From Myotis daubentonii (taxonomy: Eukaryota; Chordata; Mammalia; Chiroptera; Vespertilionidae): a DNA stretch of 64,000 nt. The stretch covers positions 69,111,623-69,175,622 of the forward strand of contig NC_081861.1 in the NCBI RefSeq assembly GCF_963259705.1, given 5' to 3'. The translations under genes were made by a program, and so were the position numbers. How positions within the stretch are numbered: position 1 is the stretch's first letter; each line of letters begins with the position of its first letter. Below are positions 34,926 through 46,208 of this stretch, in pieces. The notes under the pieces were generated by a model, which had not been told where the DNA came from, did no database searches, and worked only from the letters and a program-made list of their open reading frames with translations.

Positions 34926-37796
34926 TTATAGGTCACCAATCAGTGAGATCATGTGATATTTATCTTTCTCTGACTGGCTTATTTCATTTAGCATAATGCT
35001 CTCCAGTTCCATTGATACTGTTGCAAATGGTAAGAATTCCTTCTTTTTTACCACAGCATAGCATTCCATTGTGTGGATGTACCACTGTTTTTTAATCCAC
35101 TCATCTACTGATGGGCACTTAGGCTGTTTCAATTCTTAGCTATGGTGAATTGTGCCACTATGAATATAGGGGAGCATATAACTTTCTGATTATGTTTCTA
35201 GTTTCTTAGGATATATTCCTAGAAATGGGATCACTGACTCAAATGGGAGTTCCATTTTTAGTTTTTTGAGGAAACTCCATACTGTTCTCCACAGTGGCTG
35301 CACCAGTTTGCATTCCCACCAGCAGTACAGGCATGTTCCTTTTTCTTCGCATCCTCACTAGCACTTGTCATTTGTTGAGTCGTTGATGATAGCCATTCTG
35401 ACAGGTGTGAGATGGCACCCCATTGTGGTTTTGATTTGCAACTCTCGGATGATTAGTGACTTTGAGCATTTTTTTATGTCTCTTGGCCTTCCTTATGTCC
35501 TCTTTCAAAAAGTGTCTATTTAGATCCTTTGTCCATTTTTTAATTGGGCTGTTTTCCTTTTGTTAAGATGTATGAGTTCCCTGTAAATGTCGGTGATAAC
35601 ATTGGAAAATATGTTCTCCCATTCAGTGGGCTTTCTTGTTTTGTTAATGGTTTCCTTTGCTCTACAGAAGCTTCTTATTTTGATGTAGTCCCATTTGTTT
35701 ATTTTCTCTTTAGTTTCCATTGCCCTAGGAGGTGTATTGGTGAAGATATTGCTTCAGCATATGTCTGAGATTTTGCTGCCTATGGATTCCTCTAATATAT
35801 TTATGGTTTCCCATCTTATGTTTAAGTCCTTTAACCATTTTGAGTTTATTTTTGTGTTTGGTATAAGTTGGTGGTCTAATTTTATTTTTTTCATGTATCT
35901 GTCTAATTTTCCCAACGCCTTTTATTGAAGAGACTGTCTTGACTGCATTGTATGTTCTTGCCTTCTTTGTCAAATATTAGTTGAGCATTGTGGTTTGGGT
36001 CGATTTCTGGGTTCTCTGTTCTGTTCCATTGATCTGTATGTCTGTTCTTACGCCAGTACCAGGCACTTTTGAGAACAGTGGCTTTGTAATAATATAGTTT
36101 GATATCTGGTATTGAGATCCCACCTACTTTGTTCTTCTTTCTCAAGATTGCTGCAGCTATTCAGTGTCTTTTTTTATTCCAGATGAATTTTTGGAGAGTT
36201 CGTTCTAGGTCTGTGAAATATGCCATTGGTATTTTAATGGGGAGTGCATTGAATCTATAGATTGCTTTGGGTAGTATGGACATTTTAATGATGTTGATTT
36301 TACCAGCCTATGAACACAGTATGTCCTTCCATCTATTTATGCCTTTATCTCTTTTTTCAGTATCCTGTAGATTTCTGAGTACAGGTCTTTTACCTCTTTA
36401 GTTAAGTTTATTCCTAGGTATCTAAATTTTATGGTGTGACTTATTAATCTCTCTGTAAGTTCACTATTGGTGTATAAAAATGTCATAAAGATCTTGGCAT
36501 TAATTTCGTGTCCTGCTGCATTGCTGAATTCATTTATTAAATCTACTAGTTTTTTATGGAGTCTTTGGGGCTTTTTTATGCACCATATCACTTCATCTGC
36601 AAATAAGGACTGTTTTACTTGTTCTTTTCCAATTTGGATGCCTTTTATTTCTTTTTCTTGTCTTATTGCTAAGGCAAGCACTTCCAGAACTATGTCCAAC
36701 AGGAGTGGTTGGTGAGAGTGGGCATCCCGGTCTTACTCCTGTTCTTACGTGAAATGGTTTTAGTTTTTGCCCATTGACTATGATGTTGGTTGTAGGTTTG
36801 TTATATAAGGCTTTTATTATGTTGAAGTATGATCTCTCTATTCCCATTTTGCTGAAGGTTTTCATCAAGAAAAGTTGTTGGATTTTGTCAAATGCTTTTT
36901 CTGCATCAATGATATGGCTATGTGATTTTTATTTCTCAACTTGTTTATGTGATGTATCACATTTATTGATTTGCAAATATTGTACCATCCTTGCATCCCT
37001 GGGATAAATCCTACATGATCATGGTGTATGATCTTTCTGATGCCATGCAGGATCTGAAATGCTAGAATTATGTTGAAGATTTTGACTATCTATGTTCATG
37101 AGTGATATTGGCCTGTAATTCTCTTTCATTGTTCTGACTTTATCTAGTTTTGGTATTAGGGTAATGCTGGCTTCATAAAATGAGCTTGGAAGTTTTCCTT
37201 CCTCTTGAATTATTTGGAATAGTCTGAGGAAGATAAGTTTTTAGTTGTTCCTTGAATGTGTGGTAAAACTTCCCTGTAAAGACATCTGGCCCCCGGCTTT
37301 TGATTGCTGGAAGCTTTTTGATGACTGCTTCAATTTCCTCCATAGTTATCGGCCTATTGAGATTTTGAGTCTTCCTGATTGAGATTTGGAAGGTTGTATT
37401 TTTTTAGGTATATGTCCATTTCCTCCAGGTTTTCTAGTTTGTTAGAATAGAGTTGTTCATAGTATTTTTAAACAATCCTTTGAATTTCTGTGGGGTCTGT
37501 TGTTATTTTGCCTCTTTCATTTCTAATTTTGTTTATTTGGATCCTCTCTCTTTGCTTCTTAGTGAGCCTGGCTAGAGGTTCATCCATCTTGTTTAACCTT
37601 TCCAATAATCAGATCTTGGTTTTATTGGTCTTTTGTACTGTTTTTGTGTGTGTCTTTTTGTTTTCTTGTTTTTGTTTTTGTCTCTATGTCGTTCATTTCT
37701 GCTCTAATCTTTATTTTCTCCTTCCTTCTGGTTACTGGTTATTGTGAGCTTTTCTTGTTGTTCTCTTTCTACTTCTTTAAGTTGTAGACTTACATA

Positions 37797-37827
<31 letters not shown>

Positions 37828-38640
37828 TTAGGTAGGCCTGTAGAGCTACGAACTTCCCTCTCAAGTCTATTTTCACTGTATGCCATAGATTTTGGATAGT
37901 TGTGTTTTCATTGTTATTTGTTAACAGGATTCTTTTTATTTCTTCTTTGATTTCTTTGGTAACCTATTCATTGTTTAATTGTATGCTATTTAGCCTCCAA
38001 GTGTGTGCTTTTTTTCCCATTGTTTTTATTGTAGTTGATTTCTAATTTTATGCCATTGTGGTTTGAGAAGATATTTAATATGATTTCTATCTTATTGAAT
38101 TCGAAGAGACTTTGCCTGTGTCATTGTATGTGGTCTATATTTGAAAATGACCTGTGTGCACTTGAGAAGAATATATATTTTATATCTTTGGGGTGAAATG
38201 TTCTGAAGATATCAGTTAAGTCCATCTAATATTATGAGTCATTTAGGATTTATTTTTCTTTGCTGATTTTTTGTTTAGAGGATTTAACTAGTGGTTTCAA
38301 TGGGGTATTAAAGTCACCTACTATGACTGTGTTGCTGTCGATCTCTCCCTTGATATCTTCCAAAAGTTCTTTTATGTATTTGGGTGTTCCTGCATTGGGT
38401 GCATATATGTTTATCAGGATTATATCCTCTTGCTGAATTGCTCTCATTAGTATATGAAGTGGCTTTCCTTATCTCTTGTTATGGCCTTTGCTTTGCGGTC
38501 TAATTTGTCAGATACAAGTATTGCTACCCCAGCTTTTTTTTGTTTTTCATTTCCATTCACCTGAAAAATTATTTCCACCCCTTCACTATCAGTCTGTGTG
38601 AGTCCATTGTTCTGAGCTGAGTCTCTTGTAGACAGCATAT
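34926..38640 (-). pseudogene. L1-D ORF2 remnant
   Basis: Pieces read leftward: endonuclease region 38640-38250 (QKKAGVAILVSDKLDRKAKA, then INIYAPNAGTPKYIKELLED); RT 36868-36337 ([12 protein letters not shown], then [19 protein letters not shown]); C-terminus 35132-34926. The active site is FADE with the same downstream +1 shift as L1-C. An (ATT)n at 37799-37828 and many stops interrupt it. Confidence 0.88.
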
Positions 38641-38869
38641 TTATGGATCATGTTTTCTTATTCATTCAGCTACCCTATGTCTTTTTGACTGGAGCATTTA
38701 ATTCATTTAAATTAAGGTCATTATCCATGGTTAATTGTTTGTTGACATTTTATTATTTGTGACTGTGTTCCCTCTTCCCTTCCTATTTCTTCTTTTTAGA
38801 GTAGTCCCTTTCGCATTTCTTGCATTGCTGGTTTCATAGTAATAAACTTCCTTTGCTCCTTTTTGTCTG

Positions 38870-39680
38870 TGAAGCTCCGGATTTCACCTTCAAATTTGAA
38901 TAATAGCCTTGCTAGCTAGTATTTTATTCAGTCCCTTGCTTTGCATCACTTTGTATATTTCATTCAATTCTGTTCTGGCCTGATGTTTTTCCATTGAGAA
39001 ATCAGTTGATAGTCTAATGGGAGATCCCTAGTAGGTAACTTTCTGTCTCTCTCTGGCAGCCTGTAAGATGTTTACTTTTTCCTTGGTGTTTGCCAATTTT
39101 ATTATGATATGTCTTGGTGTTAGTGTTTTTGGATTCATCTTATTTGGGACTCTGTGAGCTTCTTGGACTTTCATGGGGTTTTTCCTTTCCAATTTCAGGG
39201 ATGTTTGCTGTCATTATTTCTTCAAACAGGTTTTTTATTCCTTGTTCGGATTCCTCTCCTTCTGGCACACCTATTAAGTGAATGTTGTTTTATTTCTTGT
39301 AGTCCAATAGCTCCCTTATGCTCTCCTCCTGTTTTTTAACTTTTTTTTCCTGTAGCTGCTCTGCTTCAGTGTTTTTTCTACCCTGTCTTCTAGCTCACTG
39401 ATGCAGTCTTTAGCTTCTTCTAGTCTACTGTTGAAGCTTTCAATTTTGTTCTTTATTGCAGTGGTGTTGTTCTTCATTTCTTCTTGGTTCTTATTCATTT
39501 CCTCTTGATTATCACACATGTTGTTGAATTTGTCTTCCACCCTTTTCAGCATCCTTATGACCATTGCTCTGAATTCTTTCTCTGACAAATTTCTTGCCTC
39601 CATTTCTTTTACTTCCTTTTCTTGTGATTCCTCCTTTTCTTTCATATGGGGTCTATTTCTTTGTCTTCCCATTTTCACTC
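38870..39680 (-). pseudogene. L1-D ORF1 remnant
   Basis: The N-terminal frame 39678-39316 starts MKMGRQRNRPHMKEKEESQ and continues into coiled-coil heptads (NNMCDNQEEMNKNQEEMKNN). The RRM and C-terminal parts follow out of frame to about 38870, where the sequence still matches the SFTDK/LKEFI region. It encodes the L1 RNA-binding protein; not intact. Confidence 0.85.
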
Positions 39681-39911
39681 CTCTCAGGGTGTCTGGTTAT
39701 GTGGCTCACTTTCTAACATGTTGACCAAAAGGCACAAAACACAACTCAACAAGACATGACACAAAGGGAACAAATCACGAGTGTATTCACAACACAGATA
39801 ACCTCAAATAAAGGTGACCACCAGAGAAAAGAGGCTTAGGGGAGAGAAAAGAGCTCAAAAATGATACTGAGTAAAGGAAAAAAAGAGAAAAGAAAAAGAA
39901 GGGGGAAAATA

Positions 39912-39932
39912 CACGCGCGCGCGCGCGTGCAC

Positions 39933-39963
<31 letters not shown>
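39912..39963. repeat. (CG)n(CA)n in L1-D 5' UTR
   Basis: Alternating purine-pyrimidine tract: about 8 CG units, then about 12 CA units. It sits at the position matching the (TG)n of the forward L1. Confidence 0.95.
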
Positions 39964-40706
39964 TATGGAAAGCTTCACAAAATAAACAACTAAACCAGAA
40001 AATGCAAACAACAAACACCCAGAATAAAAGGAGGGAATGTGAATCTAAGGAGGCAGAGCTTATTTCCAGAAGGTAAGGTAAAGGAATTGAATGAATGGGG
40101 GAATGGTCATGGTTCAGTATAGAGGAGGTAGAAATAGAATGAGTATATAAAAAAAGCAAAAAACAAAATTCTGAATAAAAAAATATTTCCCATTTCTTTA
40201 ATCTATCTATCTATATATTCATTTATTCTTGGAAAAGAAGAATAGAGTAGGGAGTCAATAGGCCTGATTTTGGTGAGTGAATCTAATTAAGCTATTAGTA
40301 GAAGAAGAGAACAAGTGAGGAGAGGAAAAATAAAAGCATAAAATAAAAAACAAACAAACAACAAGAAGAAAAAAACTGGATAGCGAAGAAAGAGAAAAAA
40401 GAAGGGTGCATGGATTTGGATCAGGGTAGGGGAAATTAGATATATGAGTAAGCCAATGGAGACTACTATAATAGTAATGCATCAATAGAGCAGATAAAGA
40501 AGATCATTTTTTATCAAGAAGTAAAAAGTAAGGAGTTAGAAAAAGTAAAGCAGAGCAGAAGAGAAACCGGAAGAAAAAGAGTGAAGTGAGGAAGAAAGGG
40601 TTGGCATAAAGGAAAAAATGAGATAGCGTAAAATAATGATAATAATAATAATAATAAATGAAAGTAGAATGTAGAACACTAATGCAAAAAAAATAAATTT
40701 TAAAAA

Positions 40707-40960
40707 TCTCTCTCTATATATAAAAGTCTAAGCAACCGTCCAACTGTGAGACCAGCTGACCAGCCAGTAGCTATGTTGCACACTGATCATGAGGGAGCAG
40801 ACACTCAATGCCAGATCTGCCCAGTGACAGAAACTTTGCAGACTGCCCTGTCGCACTCTGGGACCCCTTGGGGAATGTCAGACTGCCAGCCTCAGCTCAA
40901 TCCCCACAGGCCAGGCCAAGGGACCCCACCCGTGAATGAATTTGTGCACTGTCCCTCTAT
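40707..40960 (+). mobile_element. Short HeliBat-type Helitron in L1-D
   Basis: Starts A|TCTCTCTCTATATATAAAAG and runs 254 bp to CCCTCTAT, where the usual CTAG end has decayed to CTAT; the palindrome before it is only partly kept (GAATGAATTTGTGCAC). Same 5' style as the element at 49187. It interrupts the 5' UTR of L1-D. Confidence 0.75.
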
Positions 40961-42075
40961 TAATGATAATAATAAAATTTAAAATAATTTAAAAAATAAA
41001 ATAAAGAAAAGAAAAAAAATAGTTTCTTAAGTAAGAGATTAAAAAATGTGAAGTAAAGTTCTTTTGCTTCTGCTGAGTATTTAATGTCCCATGAGGGCTG
41101 CTCTAAGATAACTCTCCACTGTTCTGTCTGCCACGTCTCAGCTTCCTGCTAGATAGACAGCACCATGTTGAATCTCCAAGGGATCCACCACTTCTCTGTG
41201 TTAGAGTTCACAGCCTTGATTTTAGGCAGGCTGGACCAATCTGCCTGCTTTGTTTTCCTGCCTGTTTTTATTCATATTTACACAAGCGTCTATTTCTGAC
41301 ACAGCCTCTAGGTGGTGGTGTTTCTGTATTCGTTTCCAGGACCAAATGGCCCCTCAACCCAGTCCCCAAGGGCTCCCTGGGGTTATTTTGAATCTTTGTT
41401 TCCCTACTGAGCTCAAGGCTGTATGCAGCTGTGCTGCTAGGAGGGGCCTGGTCTCCAGGAGAAAAATATCTACTCAGGGTTGGAGCGATGGGACTGTCCC
41501 AGAGATGGCTTCCTGATTGCCTCTCCGTATTTTGTTCCCCAACTTCCACAAAGCCACCTTCCCCTGCACTACAGCCTAAATGAGTGCTTGTTATTGAAAG
41601 ATCCTAGGTTAAACCAGTAAAAGCAAGGAAATTATAAAGACAAAACAATCGCATAGCTGCACGTTTCTGTCCCCCCAGCACTACGCAGCCAGTGCAGAAC
41701 TTCAGGCTGCCTTTCTGGGTGCAGCCTCCCACAGCTGTGGGCTTAGATATAGAGTCCCATGCTGCCACCAGCCCTGTGGACTCCCTTGCACAGTTGAATG
41801 TGATACATGTCCCCAATGTATGGGGACTTGGTGCAGTGCAGTCTCCCTCTGACACTCTAGTCCCAGCTGCGCACATTTCTCCCTCCAGCCCAGGTGCCCA
41901 ATCCTATTGGTCTCCCAGCTATTTCTCACCTTTCTTCCCCCAGAATGCCTTTTTAGCTGTGTTTAATTCACCAATTCCAGGTGCATGTTATTCAATTCAG
42001 CTTTTTCTTCTATCTGTTCCATGAGAAGGCGCCAGACCCATCCACCTATTCAGCCACCATTTTATCTCCCCCTCG

Positions 42076-42450
42076 ACAAAACTTTTAGGAGCCTGAGGCC
42101 AAGGAGGCTGGAGTCTCAGTGTTCATGGGTTCGCAGCCGAGGCAGCTGCTCTCTGGCCAATGTGGGTGTAGGGTCCCGGGTGTTGTCCGAGGTCTCCCCA
42201 GGTGAAGGTGAAGATGGGTTCCCTGTCATAGCTGCTCTCCCTTTTAAGATGGGCAGTCTCTGCAGCATAGATGGCCACCCTAGGAGAGATTTCAGCAGTA
42301 GCAGAGGCTGCCCAGCTAGGGGAGCCTGGTCTACCAGTCCCCAGCAGTCCTATATCTCCACAGGGTACATCCCAACAGCAAATTTGCAGCTTTAACTCCA
42401 GGACCCAAGATCTTTCAGACATTTGGAGAATCCTCTGCTGCAAATATTAA
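42076..42450 (-). mobile_element. L1 5'UTR-like piece (possibly rest of L1-C)
   Basis: GC-richer sequence sharing local phrases with the 5'UTR-like part of L1-B, such as GATGGGTTCC followed by CTCTCCC(T/C)TT(T/C)AA.ATGG. If L1-D inserted at the edge of L1-C, this could be the 5' UTR of an internally deleted L1-C. The link is inference. Confidence 0.4.
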
Positions 42451-43300
42451 CTTTCTTATCTCTATAGACTCATTTTATAAAAAAAGGGACAACAATTTGC
42501 TGGAAGTTTCACACATGTGTCTGAACTGAGCTGGTGTCTTGAGATTTTTTTGGTTCTTGTTCAGTTGGCCTGGAATGGAACATGAAAACTTAGGACTCAG
42601 GTCTCTGAGGTATCGTGGCATTGCCAAGAACAGACACTCCAATCATATGGTTACAGTTGTCAAGATTACATGGCTGGAAGGCATTGTTCTGTTCATCGGT
42701 CACTATGGAGGCTTTAGATCTCTCCTTTGATGGTGCTGAATATTACCACAAAGGATGTTTCTTTTTATATATTTTTTTTATTGATTTTTTACAGAGAGGA
42801 AGGGAGAGAGACAGAGAGCTAGAAACATCGATGAGAGAGAAACATCGATCAGCCGCCTCCTGCACATCCCCCGCTGGGGATGTGCCCGCAACCCAGGCAC
42901 ATGCCCTTGACCAGAATCGAACCCGGGACCCCTCAGTCCACAGGCCGAAGCTCTATCCACTGAGCCAAACCGGTTTTGGCACAAAGGATGTTTCTTTACT
43001 CTTACAACGTGATCATCACAGCCAACTGTGGCTCTTATCTGAATCAGCTTCATTTTGTAACCCAGGTGGATAAAGTAATACCTCAGGACCACTGCATACA
43101 GTTTTGGTTGAGATACCTCCTTTAACAAGGTGCTTCCCACTTCAGTTTTCTCACCCAGAGGTCATTTGCCGACAGTTCCCATTTACCACCATGGCTTCCT
43201 GCAGCATCTCCTTATTTGAGGGCACTCTCTGACCACACAAGGGAAGAAGGTGACAAGCTTGAAGTACCAGGAAGCGGATGCTCCAGGAGCAACCCTTAAC
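42451..43300. other. Unidentified sequence split by a Ves SINE
   Basis: Parts 42451-42747 and 42998-43300 are contiguous once the SINE is removed. On the minus strand a frame 43140-42998 reads MGSTLLKEVSQPKLYAVVLR and on to RVKKHPL, then runs into the SINE and stops just past it. It might be a processed pseudogene or single-copy DNA; I do not recognise the product and see no A tail. Confidence 0.3.
42765..42980 (-). repeat. Ves SINE
   Basis: Reverse-strand copy with A-rich tail (T-rich on this strand) at 42765-42785 and the pol III A and B box region at the right end (CTGAGCCAAACCGG). Perfect 17-bp target duplication ACAAAGGATGTTTCTTT at 42748-42764 and 42981-42997 shows a clean recent insertion. 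Confidence 0.97.
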
Positions 43301-46072
43301 TAATCTAGCACTGAATATTTGACTTGCATTATTGATATTATATTTTTTTTAGCAATTAAGAGCAAATAATATGTGGGCTTATGTATGGAGTGTTGGTGAT
43401 TCAAAGACATAGAATATCTCCTCAATAAACTATCTTCAGGCAAGTAACCACTTTGATCAAATTACTTGTGTGAATAAACTAAAAAATAGGCTTTTAACAG
43501 TACTATAAACTTTTTGCTGGAATACAGCCACCAGAACCAAGATTAGACTCTACTTAATAGGAAATAGATTCCTATCATGGTTGGCAGGAGAGGGGTAGAC
43601 TTGGAAACTTGTAAATTAACATTTTTAGATTGTTAAGCCATGTTATGAGAATTTTGCCCAAGGTTATATTTTAACTTTAATCCTGTCATTAGACTCTCTA
43701 TCAAATGAGTTATTTTTCATTCTGAAAGTGCTATTTCTTCATTTCTCTGTCTCTTAATTCATCTTCATGTCCTGCTTGCTCAGGAAGTTATATTATAATA
43801 CTCAGTGTGTGACATTCTTTTTACTATAGTTCTGATTATAATTGTAATTCTGTAAGCTGAGATTTATGAACAGTGATCAGTATAGTGTTCAGGATGAACA
43901 GAAGAATTAGCAAATGAATTTTTAAAAAGTCATCAATAAAAGTTCTATAATTATGAAGTTAAATTAAACATAATTATATTTGACATTATATAGTTTTTAC
44001 ATATTACAGAGGAAAGTCATTGAGTATCTTTAGCCTTTCTAAGTAAGATATTGACTAAATCTAAAACAGTACCTGCTAATTATAGCAATTTCCCACTGTT
44101 TGCTGGAAAACATTTTTTATGTCAATCCCAGGTAACACTTATTTTAAAAGTATCAGTAGGGTGAAAATGGTCAGGTCATTTAAATATTTATTCTCAAGTA
44201 TCTTTTTTGATTTTCTGAATTTCTTAATTATTCTTCATTTAGTTTTTTACTTGATCATACTTAAAGAAATAAATAAACAAAAATATAGATGCGCGTAACA
44301 TTTCTAACACAAATACATTTTTCTAAGATTGACAATGTATTTTCCCTTTTCATGCACTCCCATGAAAGAAATGATTAATTAAAGCACACAAGAATACCAG
44401 TGATTACTCAAATAACAAATATGGAAATCATGTTTTTCTCTCCTCGAGACAGTTCCTACTAAGGTAACCTATCAGACACATAGAATCTCAAAAGAGATGC
44501 AACTAGACTTATATCACAAAGGGCCTTCATTTACATATTTAAAGTAAATAACTCATCAGAGAGTTCAATCTGTTTAGAAAGCCAATAAAACCATTAATAT
44601 AATTATTTATACTGTTTTACTAAGTGAAGTAAGCTTCATTACAAGTGGAGCTACTTCAAATGTTTTATTCCTGAGCTAAACCATGAAAATATTTCATTGA
44701 TTTTAATAAAATTATTTATTTAGGCAATTATTATGCAACTAATTCAGCAAATTATTAAGTAAAAAATCCTTCATAACACTGTTGACTTCTCAGGTTTGAT
44801 CAGATTTGAAGCTAATCAGAAAGCCTAATTTTTAGTACTTTAATCAATTTCACTTGTGTATACTGGACAGTCTCAAAATTATCCAATTATCCACGTGTCA
44901 AAGTATATTTCCTTAAATCACTCACAGGGGTTTATTTTTGTGAGAAAGTAAGAGTTCTTGGGTGAAAGTCAATCTGCAAAATAATATAGTCAAGTTTAGG
45001 CTCTGACCAAACAATATGGAATATAAATATTTCAGCAGGTTGTTTACATTCTTCTGATTTATCAAAGAATGTGCATGCACGCACGCGCGTGCACACACAC
45101 ACACACACACATGCAGATGACTTTACTTGAGAATACTTCTAGTCTCCCTCCACCTGAGTGCCACACTTGAATCCAAATTAGTGCAAACAATAATCTATTT
45201 TCAAAAGTACTAGAAGATGGATACATTTTAGGAAGAATGGGAGTCAGTTAAGATGTCATGCTATAATTGCAGTCAAACTATCTTCATTGGAATTAAGAAA
45301 AATTTATAATTTTCTACCGGTGATCATTTTCCCTTTGATCATGATGATAAATATTGTGCTACTTATTTTTGTTTTATCCCCAGGCTTAATAATTAAAAAC
45401 ATTTAAACAGGTCTTATTTTCCCTATTTTTTCAGTTCTTTTCTTAGTAGGTGATTCTTCTCTGAATTGTTTTAAAATCCTACAATTTTTTACTTAAAGAA
45501 TTTTAGCAAGTGCTTGCTTATCTTTTTTAGTTTGGCAAAGGATGAATAAAATTGAGGGTTGGCTATTATGGATGATTTCATTGATTAATGGTTACATAAA
45601 ATCTACTTTATGCTAGGAACTGTTCCAGGGGCTGGGGACACAATAGTGAACAAGGCAGACACATGCATAATGTTTACAATTAACTGGGACTTGCATGTAT
45701 TATAGTTCTTTAAAGTGCTTTATTAAAAAGACAAAAATTTGTGATTATAATCCAGTATTTTTTCCATCTGATCTCCTAGCTGCTACTCCCTTTCTTGAAT
45801 CTGTGATGGTAAAGAATTGGAAGAAAAAAGTGTGACACTACTGAATTTACTACACAGTGATGGTTGAAAATGTGCTGGTAGTAATAGAAAATTAGTATAA
45901 TGGAAAGCCTAAGGGTCATCTTCCTTTATGTTTGTCAGCCATTACCAATCCTTTTACATTACTGAAATTAAGTAATAGTATGTGATCTCTGAAACTATGC
46001 TTAATACAGCTGGGGGAAGAGGGAAACATACATTTATTTCAAAGGGGGAGAAAATTAGCTTTATAAACACTT
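43301..46072. other. AT-rich single-copy DNA
   Basis: No gene seen. Contains an alternating (GCAC)/(CA)n tract at 45067-45110 and an old mammal-wide repeat relic (separate entry). Open frames are short. Confidence 0.5.
45590..45700 (+). repeat. Ancient interspersed repeat relic (L2/MIR-class)
   Basis: The phrase GGAACTGTTCCAGGGGCTGG followed by GACACAATAGTGAACAAGGC matches the '...gcactgttctaggcgctggggatacagcagtgaacaa...' consensus block common in mammals. I assign it to the L2/MIR class from memory; the exact family is unsure. Confidence 0.5.
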
Positions 46073-46208
46073 TTAAAAAATATTTATTATTTTATTGTTG
46101 ACAATATTACATATGTTCCTTATCACCTCCCTTTGCCCACCTCTACCCAGCCCTTATCCTATCCCAAGCCTTTGACACACTTTTGTCTGTGTCCATGGGC
46201 TATGCATA

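Larger units (their letters stand above)
34673..42075 (-). mobile_element. L1-D: near full-length reverse L1 (7.4 kb with a Helitron)
   Basis: Tail (TTTTTAAATTTATTTATTAAGG) and 3' UTR 34673-34925, ORF2 34926-38640, ORF1 about 38870-39680, 5' UTR 39681-42075. The 5' UTR has the same layout as the forward L1: a one-sided purine-rich block (39720-40690 on this strand) containing a dinucleotide microsatellite, then GC-richer sequence ending at CCACCATTTTATCTCCCC (reverse of the L1 start). A 254-bp Helitron lies inside. Coding parts are broken. Confidence 0.88.
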
